From: Massilia antarctica
GTDB taxonomy: Bacteria; Pseudomonadota; Gammaproteobacteria; Burkholderiales; Burkholderiaceae_D
Length of the DNA stretch: 64,000 nt
NCBI RefSeq assembly: GCF_015689335.1
Contig: NZ_CP065053.1
Location: forward strand, 6,448,001 to 6,512,000
Direction of reading: 5' to 3'
Shown: in pieces, positions 51,045-60,301 of the stretch
Numbering within the stretch: the first letter of the stretch is position 1
Layout of the letters: each line of letters starts with the position of its first letter
The notes under the pieces: generated by a model
What the model was told of the DNA's origin: nothing
Database searches by the model: none
What the model saw: the letters and a program-made list of their open reading frames with translations, nothing else
Program-made: the position numbers and the translations under genes

Positions 51045-52226
51045 ATGAAACCCGCCATCCGCTTTGTCCACCTGTGGGCCGGACTGATTTTCGGGACCGT
51101 GCTTGTCGTGCTGGGGCTGACCGGCAGCGCGCTGGCGTGGATGCACGAACTCGATGTGCTGCTCAATCCAGACTTGCTGCAGGTCGCACCGCCGCCGGGC
51201 ATGGCGCGCGGCGCCGCCATGCGCGTGGCGCCGGCCACCGTGCAGGCGGCCACCCTACGCCTGCTGCGCGATGCGCGCTACGGGCGTCCGAGCCAGTTGA
51301 TGTTCCCCGAGCGTGCCGGCGACGTGTTCGTGGCGTGGTACCGCGATCCGAAACAGGTGGCATCGGACTGGAACGTGGCGGTGTCGCGCCAGGTGATGCT
51401 GGACCCGGCCACCCTGGCCGTCACCGGCGAGCGCACCTGGGGCGGGTTCGGTTTTTCGCGCCCGCAGTTGATGTCGACCCTGTTTCATATTCACCGCTAC
51501 CTGGTGGCGGGCGAGGTCGGCAAGACCGTGATCGGCGTGACCGGCGTGGCCTTGCTGCTGCTCGCCATGACTGGCATCGTACTGTGGTGGCCGCGCATGA
51601 CGGCCGCCGCCATCAAGGGCGCGTTAACGGTACGCCACGGCGGCAACTGGCCGCGCTTTAACTTCCAGCTGCATCGCGCCGGCGGCTTTTTTGCCGCGCC
51701 GGTGCTGCTGGTGCTGGCCGTATCGGGCGTGTACTTCAATATGCCGCAGTGGGTGCTGCCGGTGGTGGGCGCGGTCGCTACCCTGGCACCGGCCGGCAAG
51801 GCGGTCAACCGCAGCGCGCTAGACGCGGCGCCGGTGACGCCGCACGATGCGATGGTCGCGGCGCAGGCGCAGTTTCCGAGCGCGCGCGTGTCGCGCCTGG
51901 CGCTGCCGGCCAAGCCCGGCCAGCCTTATGAAATCCGTTTGCGCCAACCGGACGAACTGCGCGCCGGCGATGGCGCCACGCGCGTCTCCATCGACGCCGG
52001 CGACGCCAGGGTGCTGCGCACGGTGGACCCGCAGCGCGCGCCGGCCGGGGACAGGTTCCTGAGCTGGATGTTCCCGCTGCATACCGGCGAAGCGTTCGGT
52101 ATCGCGGGGCGCACCTTCATCAGCATCTTCGGCATGGTGCCGCTGATGTTCTTCGTGAGCGGGCTGGTGATTTGGATCAAGCTGCACCGTCCGAAGAAGC
52201 GCAAGGCCAGGGCCCCCGCCGTTTGA
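51045..52226 (+). CDS. PepSY-associated transmembrane protein (iron reductase-like)
   Basis: The 393-residue protein has about four membrane helices (near 10-32, 165-185, 215-240 and 360-385) and two periplasmic PepSY-like regions. Conserved features are FVHLWAGLIFG with the membrane His, FHIHRYL, FQLHRAGGFFA and FPLHTGEAFG. Such proteins usually sit beside siderophore receptors and are thought to reduce ferric siderophores. It diverges from the TonB receptor across a Fur-like box. The ATG at 51045 is chosen; a TTG at 51033 is an alternative. Confidence 0.85.
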   Translation: MKPAIRFVHLWAGLIFGTVLVVLGLTGSALAWMHELDVLLNPDLLQVAPPPGMARGAAMRVAPATVQAATLRLLRDARYGRPSQLMFPERAGDVFVAWYRDPKQVASDWNVAVSRQVMLDPATLAVTGERTWGGFGFSRPQLMSTLFHIHRYLVAGEVGKTVIGVTGVALLLLAMTGIVLWWPRMTAAAIKGALTVRHGGNWPRFNFQLHRAGGFFAAPVLLVLAVSGVYFNMPQWVLPVVGAVATLAPAGKAVNRSALDAAPVTPHDAMVAAQAQFPSARVSRLALPAKPGQPYEIRLRQPDELRAGDGATRVSIDAGDARVLRTVDPQRAPAGDRFLSWMFPLHTGEAFGIAGRTFISIFGMVPLMFFVSGLVIWIKLHRPKKRKARAPAV

Positions 52227-52683
52227 ACTGACGATGATGTCGCGCCACCACGGCGCGATATGCTGCCCGGCAATCGACGCCGGCGGCAGCGGAAAAACAC
52301 TTTATACGGTTTACCTTTCACGAAACTTGCATCGCCGGCTGGCAAGCCGGCCTCCCCGCCCCTCGTTGTATTCTGTTCACTCCACCCACCCCGCATCCCA
52401 ATTTCATGGACATGAATACATTCTGTCTATAGATTAGATGCGGCAATCGCCGTTAACTAATTTTCCACAAAACAAACATTGAACATGGGGAGGTAAGCGC
52501 GTTTTTCGCTGGATTGGGGGTTTGGCCATGCGGATCGCGCCACGGCAGGCGCATCGCAAACAAGTCCACCTCACGCATCACGGCTGCAAAGGTCGCCTGT
52601 TTTTCACCCTGGTTTTCTACCCGGGGATGAGGCGGCAGCTTGAACTTTTCTTGATCTAACTGCATCCGCTAAGAGAGATTTTA
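52227..52683. other. 457-bp non-coding region upstream of the second TonB receptor
   Basis: No gene is convincing here. A 7-bp stem-loop GCCGGCT-GGCA-AGCCGGC lies at 52334-52351, probably ending the PepSY transcript. The AT-rich part 52400-52480 is the likely promoter region of the receptor gene. A short minus-strand frame at 52453-52665 has no support. Confidence 0.45.
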
Positions 52684-55269
52684 ATGAAAAAGACTTTTCC
52701 AATTGCAGTCATGTTGTTATCCACTGGCGCCGCCGTCGCGCAAAGCCCCGCGCCTCCCCAACCCGCCGCCGACGCTGGCGCGCCCGCGACTCCCGGTACG
52801 GAAGAAATCCAGAAAGTCGTGATTGTCTCGACCGGTAGCCGCGGTTCGCAGCGCACCGTGGTCGATGCCCCCGTCCCGGTCGACATCATCAACACCAAGG
52901 ACTTGAACAAGACCGGCCAGATTTCGCTGGACAAGGCGCTTGGCATGCGCGTGCCGTCGTTTAACACCGTGCAGACCCCGGTCAATGACGCTACCTCCCT
53001 GCTCGATCCTTACGAGATCCGCAACATGGGTCCGAGCCGTTCGCTGATCCTGATTAACGGCAAGCGCAAGAACTCGAGCGCGCTGATTTACACCCAAACG
53101 TCGCCCGGCCGCGGTGAAAGCGGTTCCGACATTTCCGCCATTCCGCAAGACGCGATCAAGCGCATCGAAGTGCTGCGCGACGGCGCCTCGGCCCAATACG
53201 GTTCCGACGCGATTTCCGGTGTGGTCAACATCATCCTGAAAGATAATCCCGAAGGCGGCTCCCTGACCGCGCGCGCCGGCATTACCCACGAAGGCGACGG
53301 CAAGATGGGCGCCCTCAGTCTGAACCACGGCATCCGCCTGTCCGACAAGGGCTTCGTCAACTACACCATCGACATCTCGAAGGTCGGCCTGGCCGAACGT
53401 TCGGGCATCGTCGACGGCCGCGGCGAGGCCGCCGACTTCGGCGCCGACCTGAAAAAGGATGTGCAGCCCTTCCTGGACAAGTATCCGACCGCCGGCAACA
53501 TCAATGGCTCGCCTAAAACCCGTGCCAACAAATTCCTGGTCAACAGCCGTCTCGACATCACCGATGCGTTCAGCGTTTACGGCAATGCGGCCTATGTCAA
53601 GAAACAGGTCGACAGCTATGCCAATTACCGCACGCCGTACTGGCGCGAGACCGACTACGGCCTGCTGCACGCGCAGGGCACGCCGTATGTCGGCTATGTG
53701 CCCGACTTCATCGGCAAGCTGGATGACTACAACGCGACCCTGGGCGCCAAGTTTACGGTGGGCGACTGGAACGGCGACGTCAGCCTGACCATCGGCGGCA
53801 ACAAGCAAGCCTATGAAGTGCACAACTCGATCAACCGCGGCATCGAAAAAGCGCGCCTGGAAGCCATCGCCGCGGGCAAGACCCCGGGTCCGCGTTCGCC
53901 GACCGATTTCGAGGCCGGCGGCACGCGCTTTCGCCACACCGTCGTCAACGCCGACATTTCCAAGCAGGTCAGCGAGTCCGTCAACGTGTATGCCGGTACC
54001 GAGCTGCGCAAGGAAAAGTATGACGTCATCGCCGGCGAATACGCTTCCTACGCCGAGGGTGGCGCCGATTCGTATGCCGGCAACCTGCCGGAGAACGCCC
54101 TGTCGGCCGACCGCAAGAACTACGGCGTCTACGGCGGCAGCATGTTCGACATCACCAAGCAATGGCTGATCGACCTGACCGGGCGCTACGAAAAGTACAG
54201 CGACTTCGGCAACGCCACCGTCGGCAAGCTGAGCACCCGCTACAAGGTCAGCGACATGGTCACCTTGCGCGGCTCGCTCTCGAGCGGCTTCCGGGCGCCG
54301 TCGCTGCACCAGATTTACACCCAGAAGAAGCAGTACGCCTTCGTGGCCGGTTCGGGCATCCAGGTATCGGGCCTGACCAACAATCTGTCGCCTGAAGCGC
54401 GCGCGCTCAGCGTGCCGCAGCTGAAAGCGGAAAAGTCGAGAAACGTGACCCTGGGCCTGGGCCTGACACCCGATACCAACACCAGCATCACGCTCGACTA
54501 CTACCACATCTCGCTGAAAGACCGCATCATCCTGGGCAAGGAAATCAAGCCGACGGGCGATCCGACCCAGGAACTGGACAAGATCCTCGCCGCCGGCGGC
54601 GTGGTTTCGCTCAGTTTCTTCGCCAATGCGCTCGACAGCCAGACCTCGGGTATCGACTATGTTGTCAGCCGCAGGAACATCCCTGCCTTTGACGGCAAGC
54701 TGGCGGTGAACCTGTCGGGCAACTACACCTTGAAAAACGAGCGTGACGGCGAGATCAACAACCCGCCGGCGATTGCCGCCGCGCGCCAGTCGGTGCTCGA
54801 TGCGACCCAGGAAGCGCTGATGTTCACCTCGCGTCCGAAGCACAAGACGGTGCTCGGCCTCGATCTGGACTACAGCAAGATGAACTTCTCGCTCAACAAC
54901 ACGCTGTACGGTCCGACCCAGTTCCGCAACGCGGGCCTGGACGACAATCTGGCGGTCAAATTCAAGACCCGCGCCGTAACCGACTTCGCGCTGAACTATC
55001 AGTTGACCAACAACACGACCTTGTCGTTCAACATCAACAATATGTTCGATGTCTTGCCGAAGTGGGACCTCAAGCCCGTCAACAACACCGCCAAGGGTAG
55101 CGAAATCCTGAGCAGCACGACCGTCGATCCGAAGACCGGCATGACGCCGCGCGAGACCCAGGTCAACCTGATCACGTTCAACGGGCGCTACCCGATCGTG
55201 ACCTACGATGGCTCGCATTTCAGCCAGCTGGGCCGCGCGTACAATATGTCCTTGAACGTGCGCTTCTGA
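52684..55269 (+). CDS. TonB-dependent outer-membrane receptor (large, substrate unknown)
   Basis: The 861-residue receptor has a signal peptide (FPIAVMLLSTGAAVA), a Pro/Ala linker, a TonB-box-like VVIVSTGSR, a plug (about 55-190; DIINTKDLN, DAIKRIEVLRDGASAQYGSDAISG) and a barrel ending in SLNVRF. This is the oligomer-type TonB receptor common in Oxalobacteraceae and xanthomonads that imports carbohydrates, peptides or siderophores. No regulatory or hydrolase partner is adjacent, so substrate is unknown. AAGAGAG precedes the ATG. Confidence 0.88.
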   Translation: MKKTFPIAVMLLSTGAAVAQSPAPPQPAADAGAPATPGTEEIQKVVIVSTGSRGSQRTVVDAPVPVDIINTKDLNKTGQISLDKALGMRVPSFNTVQTPVNDATSLLDPYEIRNMGPSRSLILINGKRKNSSALIYTQTSPGRGESGSDISAIPQDAIKRIEVLRDGASAQYGSDAISGVVNIILKDNPEGGSLTARAGITHEGDGKMGALSLNHGIRLSDKGFVNYTIDISKVGLAERSGIVDGRGEAADFGADLKKDVQPFLDKYPTAGNINGSPKTRANKFLVNSRLDITDAFSVYGNAAYVKKQVDSYANYRTPYWRETDYGLLHAQGTPYVGYVPDFIGKLDDYNATLGAKFTVGDWNGDVSLTIGGNKQAYEVHNSINRGIEKARLEAIAAGKTPGPRSPTDFEAGGTRFRHTVVNADISKQVSESVNVYAGTELRKEKYDVIAGEYASYAEGGADSYAGNLPENALSADRKNYGVYGGSMFDITKQWLIDLTGRYEKYSDFGNATVGKLSTRYKVSDMVTLRGSLSSGFRAPSLHQIYTQKKQYAFVAGSGIQVSGLTNNLSPEARALSVPQLKAEKSRNVTLGLGLTPDTNTSITLDYYHISLKDRIILGKEIKPTGDPTQELDKILAAGGVVSLSFFANALDSQTSGIDYVVSRRNIPAFDGKLAVNLSGNYTLKNERDGEINNPPAIAAARQSVLDATQEALMFTSRPKHKTVLGLDLDYSKMNFSLNNTLYGPTQFRNAGLDDNLAVKFKTRAVTDFALNYQLTNNTTLSFNINNMFDVLPKWDLKPVNNTAKGSEILSSTTVDPKTGMTPRETQVNLITFNGRYPIVTYDGSHFSQLGRAYNMSLNVRF

Positions 55270-55538
55270 TCGTCCGATGATGCCGCCGATAGGGACGCTT
55301 TGGTCCTGATGCGGACGGCACGGCTGGCAGGCGGTGCGCCGGGAATAACCTTCCGGCGCAGCGCTGGCCAGCCCCTGCCCTGCTCCACCGCATCATGCGG
55401 GAGCACCACGGCGAGTTTCCGGAGCGGCGAGCCAAGCGGGACTTCGGGGACGCACCTTCACTCACCTTTCCGGCATGATGCCGTTGGCGCCGCCGCATGG
55501 TCGCTGACAGTGGCGACATTTTCACCCATTTATAAGTG

Positions 55539-56015
55539 ATGCATGTCTTGAATGACCCGCTATCTCAAGCGTTCTGGCTCTTATGCGGTATGTGGAGCGG
55601 CATCGGCGGCGCGCTGTTTACGTGGTTCAGCCTGCGCAAGAAAGTAGCTTCGGGAGAATTTTCTCATCAAGAAGTCGTGCGCTTCGCAAAAGGGATGGCC
55701 CTCTGGATATTCGTTCCGTGTCTTATACTCTGGGGCCTGCAAACATCGATAGGCGGCCAATCGCCGCCGTACTATACAAAGTGGCCGGCACCTCAAAAGT
55801 ACATTGCGCTCGCGTTGCAAGTCATCCTTTTGGGTGCCTTGGCATATTGGGTTTTCTTTCGTGATGGAGCCGCGACCTTGTCGAGATTTTGCCGTGCTAC
55901 CAGTAAAGCACCCGCCTTCATGAACAGCCCTGTGGCCATGAAGCTTGGCGTCATAGCGGCGGTGGCGGGAGCTGTCGTGGGAGCTGTCCTCTCACGCATC
56001 GGCCCGAGTGCCTGA
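55539..56015 (+). CDS. Uncharacterised four-helix membrane protein
   Basis: The 158-residue protein has four hydrophobic segments (about 11-31, 51-67, 89-107 and 135-152) and no family that I recognise. The ATG at 55539 follows a GTG by one codon; no strong ribosome-binding site is seen. Codon use looks less GC-biased than in the neighbours, with many A/T third positions, so it may be acquired. Confidence 0.55.
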   Translation: MHVLNDPLSQAFWLLCGMWSGIGGALFTWFSLRKKVASGEFSHQEVVRFAKGMALWIFVPCLILWGLQTSIGGQSPPYYTKWPAPQKYIALALQVILLGALAYWVFFRDGAATLSRFCRATSKAPAFMNSPVAMKLGVIAAVAGAVVGAVLSRIGPSA

Positions 56016-56088
56016 TCTTTTCTCTTGAACCGGCGCTTGGTCGCCGCGCCCTTGCGCCATGAAATCGGGGCTGAATCGGGTGAATTTT

Positions 56089-56412
56089 TCAAGCACACCA
56101 GCAAGCAAGCGCCGTATAGGGCCGGTTGGCGGACTCTTTGCGCAGGCGCTCACTGCACCCGGCCTGCTTCGCAACATCACGCCGATAAAGCCCCGCGTCC
56201 TTGAGCGCGACTTCGATCCCGACGCAATCCTGAGCTGATACGATGCGTCGCCCGATGTACCAAACCCTGGCCGTGTCGCTGTCGACGCGCAGCAAGGTGC
56301 GGTGGTGGGTCCAGCTCAATTCGCGACGCGCTGCGTCCCGAATTGGAAATGCCAGGTAAAAGCCACGCATGCGTCGTAAGTTGCTGACGTTAAATCCGCG
56401 CACGGCTGGCAA
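56089..56412 (-). pseudogene. Decayed fragment of a DUF1016/YhcG-like nuclease gene
   Basis: A stretch of about 60 residues reads GFNVSNLRRMRGFYLAFP, then ELSWTHHRTLLRVDSDTARVWYIG, the hallmark of the DUF1016 N-terminal domain (GFSxxNLxxMRxFY and LSWTHxRxLLRV). The full protein is about 330 residues with a PDDEXK nuclease domain; here the reading breaks down after YIGRRIVSAQ and the nuclease part is missing. No ribosome-binding site is seen. It is best read as a remnant of a restriction-associated or mobile defence-type gene. Confidence 0.6.
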
Positions 56413-56470
56413 GTTGCTCCTGAACCGAAGCCGACGGCGCGCGGGGCTTGAGGGCGCGGGCTTGGTAAGG

Positions 56471-57088
56471 TCACATGCTTGCAGCCCGTTTGATATCCGC
56501 GCCGAGCTTTTCCACGAAGCCTTCCATGCTTGCCTCGCCTAAATCAACCGCTTTGGCCCCGCCACCGGCAACGAATGTCACGTCGCTGATCCCGATCACG
56601 CCAAGTACCAGGCGCAGATAGTGGGTGGCGATGTCGCGGTTCTGGATGGGCGATCCCTCGGTATAGATGCCACCCGATGCGATCAATACGGTTGCCTTCT
56701 TGCCAGTCACCAGGCCGCGTCCATCGAAGCCCAAGGTCAATCCCTTGCGAACGACATGGTCGATCCATGCCTTGAGCACTGCCGGCACATTGTAGTTGTA
56801 GACCGGCGTTGCAATGACAATGTGATCGGCGGCGAGCAACTCCGTAACAAGTTCGTTCGAGAGCCGTAACTCGTTCGCCATCTCGGGAGAATGCTGTTGC
56901 GCAGGGGTGAAGTAGGCTTGCAACCAGGCAGCGCTGACAAATTGAAGTCCGGCATCCATGAGGTCGCGTTCGATCACTTCGCCATCCGGGTGGGCGGCCA
57001 GCCAGTCATGCACGAAACGACGGGTCATGTTGCGCGACACGGAGTGGTGGCCGCGAGGGCTGGCCTCGATCAGCAATAGCTTGGTCAT
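56471..57088 (-). CDS. azoR: FMN-dependent NADH-azoreductase
   Basis: The 205-residue protein belongs to the flavodoxin-like AzoR/quinone-reductase family. Visible motifs are [15 protein letters not shown] (FMN phosphate loop), [20 protein letters not shown] (flavin isoalloxazine contact) and [10 protein letters not shown]. It reduces azo compounds and quinones by two electrons. The ATG at 57088 is spaced 9 nt from AAGG. It diverges from a LysR regulator, the usual arrangement for regulator and target. Confidence 0.88.
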   Translation of the reverse strand: MTKLLLIEASPRGHHSVSRNMTRRFVHDWLAAHPDGEVIERDLMDAGLQFVSAAWLQAYFTPAQQHSPEMANELRLSNELVTELLAADHIVIATPVYNYNVPAVLKAWIDHVVRKGLTLGFDGRGLVTGKKATVLIASGGIYTEGSPIQNRDIATHYLRLVLGVIGISDVTFVAGGGAKAVDLGEASMEGFVEKLGADIKRAASM

Positions 57089-57253
57089 GATAATCATCCT
57101 TAAAAATAGCACCGGGGGAAGGCCTGAAGCGGGCTTGCCGATCAGGCTGCTTGTGTGCCCACAATATATCGCCGCCAATTCATTTCAGATAGAGATTAAA
57201 ATATGATGAATTCCATCGGAAACTGTGATGGAGTGCGCCATGGAGAAGCTATT

Positions 57254-58147
57254 TTGATTGGAAGTCTGACGCTTGATCAGTTACGTGTTCTGGTAACGAT
57301 CGCCGATACCGGGAGCTTTTCTGCCGCCGGTCGACAACTTGGCCGCGTACAATCAGCCATTAGCCAGGCCATCGGGACGCTTGAGGATGTGCAAGGCGTG
57401 TTGCTGTTTGACCGCGCCGGTCACCGCCCAAGGTTGACCGAGACCGGCCGGGTTCTCGTCGAGCAGGCGCGCCTGGTCTTGGTCAGCGCTGCCCGCTTCG
57501 AGGCAGTGGCGATGGCGACCCGCTCGGGCCTGGAACCCGAGCTGGTCATTGCGATCGATCCTCTGGTGCCGACGGCGCCATTTATCGAAAGCCTGTCCGC
57601 GCTGAGCCTGACTTTTCCGAATCTGCCAGTCCGCTTTTCGACAGAAGGCTTGGGCGGTTCATTGCGACGCCTGCGAAGCGACCCGGCCGCCATCGGGATC
57701 TGCTTGCTGCTTCCTTCCGTTCCAGACGACATTGCCGCCTATCCGCTGTTGCGTGTCGGCATGCAGGCTGTGGTGGCGTCAGGGCATCCACTGGCTTCGC
57801 TCGGACGTCCGGCGACGCAGACCGATCTGGAGCCTTATGTCCAGCTTGTGCTGTCGGACCCCGTCAATCCCGGCAGCGACAACTTCGGGCTTGCGGGTGT
57901 AAAACTTTGGCGCTTCGTCGATCTCGGCCGGCGCCTGGACTTCCTGCTCGGCGGTTTTGGATGGTGCCGCATGCCCGACCATCTCGTGTCTCGATTGATT
58001 GCTAGCGGGAGCCTGGTTGCGCTTCATATCGAGCACGATCCGACGCCGCGCGAGGGACTGACGATTTATGCGGCGCACCAGCGCAGCCGCACGCTCGGCC
58101 CTGCCGGGCGATGGTTGCTGGACGACCTCAGGCGGCGTCTGTCTTGA
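57254..58147 (+). CDS. LysR-family transcriptional regulator, probable regulator of azoR
   Basis: The 297-residue regulator has an N-terminal winged HTH (LDQLRVLVTIADTGSFSAAG, QLGRVQSAISQAIGTLED) and a periplasmic-binding-like effector domain (about 90-295). I choose the TTG at 57254, which follows GGAGAA with good spacing and puts the HTH at the family's usual distance from the start. An in-frame ATG at 57203 would add 17 residues. The divergent azoR gene is its likely target. Confidence 0.85.
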   Translation: MIGSLTLDQLRVLVTIADTGSFSAAGRQLGRVQSAISQAIGTLEDVQGVLLFDRAGHRPRLTETGRVLVEQARLVLVSAARFEAVAMATRSGLEPELVIAIDPLVPTAPFIESLSALSLTFPNLPVRFSTEGLGGSLRRLRSDPAAIGICLLLPSVPDDIAAYPLLRVGMQAVVASGHPLASLGRPATQTDLEPYVQLVLSDPVNPGSDNFGLAGVKLWRFVDLGRRLDFLLGGFGWCRMPDHLVSRLIASGSLVALHIEHDPTPREGLTIYAAHQRSRTLGPAGRWLLDDLRRRLS

Positions 58148-58315
58148 AACGATCCTGGCCGGACAAGACGCGCCGTCGGTCTTCCTGTGGCAGCAATACG
58201 CTCCGGCGAGCGACAATGATCTTTGCCGGTTTGCCACCTGAAACCGGCCCGGGGCGCAAGCGCGGCATACCGTTGGGGGCCTCTGCGCGCCCCTTTCCCT
58301 CAGCTTTTCAGGCAG

Positions 58316-59554
58316 CTACAGGCCCGCGTCCTTGAGCGCCGTCTCGATCCGCTGCAACACCTGCAGCTGATACGAGGCGTCGCCCGATGGATTGTTTTCG
58401 TCCAGCTTGTTCATCATCACCGTGTAACTGATGCCCGACGGAAGCTGGCGCAGCACGGTTGCCACGCCGGGATCGGCGCCACTGAATCCCCCATTGTTTT
58501 TCGCGCCAGCCAGCGGCATGCCATCCGGAATGCGGTAGTGGGCCGCGAACAAGGTCATCGCCTTCGCCGTGGTGACTGTCGCACCGGCCGCGACCCAATT
58601 TTCGATCCGGACCGCGCCGTCGAACGCCAGCACGGTGGCGCCGGGCACGAAGACGCTGGGCGCCGTCACCGTCGTGATGTAATCCGGCCCGCGCGGATGA
58701 CGATTGACCAGCAGCGAGCGCATGCCTTCGAAGTCGGTCTTCGGAATCCCGATCGGCCCCATGATGTTCTTCTGGACGTACTGTACGTAGCCCAACCCGG
58801 ATGCCTTTTCGATGATCTGTCCAAGTAACAGATAGCCAAAATTCGCATAGGCGGTTTTGGTACCGGGCGCGAAATCGAGTGGCCGCCGCAGGACAAAGCG
58901 GATGATATCGTCCTGCTGCGGCGGCGCCGACAAGCCGAGCGCTTGCTGGATCTCGTACTCGGACACCATCGGGTCGCCGCTGATATCGGCATCCCAGCCA
59001 CCTTGATGTTCCAGCAGCTGCGCGATGGTGATTGCGCCTATCCTGACATCGGGCGCGGCCGGCTGCAACTCGGGCGCCAGCCAGCACGGTGCGTTAAGCC
59101 CGGTACAAAACACATGGTCGGTGAGGGCCAGTTTGCGCTCGCGCGCCAGTGTCTGGATCGATGCGGCGGTGACCGGCTTGACGATGCTGGCGGTGATGAA
59201 CATGGCATCGGCCGGCAGGGGAACCTGGCGCGCGCTGTCGCGATGGCCATAGCCTCGCTCAGCGAGCATGACGCCATCCTTGGCCACCGCCACCGTGGCC
59301 GCGGTGATCCCGTTGGCGGCCATGAAGGGCGTCATAACCGCGTCGATTTTGCCATTCAGGTCGCCGCTGCAAGCGAGCAGCTCGGCCACCGATGCGCCGG
59401 GATGCTGCGCGACGCAACCGAGCGATTTGCCGGCATTCGCCGCCACGTCACGGCCACCGCCGCCGCTGCCGCCGCCACATCCGGCCAGCAAGGCGATGAA
59501 GGCGGCGCCGGAAACGGACAGCGTTGCGCCGGGTAGATACGATAACAATTTCAT
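58316..59554 (-). CDS. Serine beta-lactamase-fold lipoprotein
   Basis: The 412-residue protein has a lipoprotein signal (FIALLAGC, lipobox Cys near residue 26) and a class C/AmpH-like serine hydrolase fold. The catalytic SxxK is SIVK near residue 123, the YxN is YAN near residue 236, and the third motif region may be NNGGFSG near residue 370. It is likely an esterase or penicillin-binding-like hydrolase rather than a resistance beta-lactamase, because the classic KTG is not clear. Confidence 0.75.
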   Translation of the reverse strand: MKLLSYLPGATLSVSGAAFIALLAGCGGGSGGGGRDVAANAGKSLGCVAQHPGASVAELLACSGDLNGKIDAVMTPFMAANGITAATVAVAKDGVMLAERGYGHRDSARQVPLPADAMFITASIVKPVTAASIQTLARERKLALTDHVFCTGLNAPCWLAPELQPAAPDVRIGAITIAQLLEHQGGWDADISGDPMVSEYEIQQALGLSAPPQQDDIIRFVLRRPLDFAPGTKTAYANFGYLLLGQIIEKASGLGYVQYVQKNIMGPIGIPKTDFEGMRSLLVNRHPRGPDYITTVTAPSVFVPGATVLAFDGAVRIENWVAAGATVTTAKAMTLFAAHYRIPDGMPLAGAKNNGGFSGADPGVATVLRQLPSGISYTVMMNKLDENNPSGDASYQLQVLQRIETALKDAGL

Positions 59555-59641
59555 GCGACTCCCTGGTCAGATCAAGTAAGGCGCCATTATCGCAAGACCA
59601 ATCTTTTCCAAATCTTAAGACCGGCACATCTATAATGCGCG

Positions 59642-60301
59642 ATGCACATACTGATCATTGAAGACGATCTCGACCTCGGTCGAGCCCTGCAGAAAGCACT
59701 CAAGCTCGAAGGCTTCAGCAGCGAGTGGCTGCGCCGGGCCGCCGACGCGCCGCGCTCGTTCGAAGGCCTGCACTACGCCTGCATCCTGCTTGACCTGTCG
59801 CTGCCGGACGGCGACGGGCAAGCGCTGCTGACCCGCTGGCGCCGCGAGGGGGTGGCCATCCCCATCATTATCATGACGGCGCGCGCCGCACTGGAAGAGC
59901 GCATCGCGGGGCTCGACGGCGGTGCTGACGATTTCATCGTCAAGCCTTTCGCCACCGTGGAACTGGCCTCGCGCATGCGCGCCGTGCTGCGCCGCTATGC
60001 TCAGCAGTCCAGGCAAGTGTGGACCATCGGCGACCTGGAGCTGGAGCCGAAGTCCCATCTGGCGCGGCTGGCCGGCAGTCCCGTCGATTTGTCGCCCCGC
60101 GAATTTCAGCTGATGCTGGAACTGGCGCGCGAACCGGGCGTGGTGGTATCGAAGAGCGTGCTGTCCGAGCGCCTCGAACCGCTCGGCGAGCCGGTCAACT
60201 TTGGTGCGATCGACGTCCATATTTTTAACTTGCGCGGCAAGATAGGCGGCCATCGGATTCGCACCGTGCGCGGGGTTGGCTATATGCTGGTCCGATGCTG
60301 A
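59642..60301 (+). CDS. OmpR-family response regulator (QseB-like)
   Basis: The 219-residue regulator has a receiver domain (IIEDD, LLDLSLPDGDG, MTAR, KPF) and a C-terminal winged-helix DNA-binding domain (LSPREFQLMLELAREPG, VHIFNLRGKIGGHRIRTVRGVGYML). It overlaps the downstream sensor kinase gene by 7 bases, so the pair is co-expressed. It is 81 bp from the divergent beta-lactamase-fold gene. Confidence 0.92.
   Translation: MHILIIEDDLDLGRALQKALKLEGFSSEWLRRAADAPRSFEGLHYACILLDLSLPDGDGQALLTRWRREGVAIPIIIMTARAALEERIAGLDGGADDFIVKPFATVELASRMRAVLRRYAQQSRQVWTIGDLELEPKSHLARLAGSPVDLSPREFQLMLELAREPGVVVSKSVLSERLEPLGEPVNFGAIDVHIFNLRGKIGGHRIRTVRGVGYMLVRC

Noticed and set aside
58316..59554. Antibiotic-resistance beta-lactamase
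   Set aside because: SxxK and YxN are present, but the third KTG motif is not clear and the protein is an envelope lipoprotein, so a resistance role cannot be supported.
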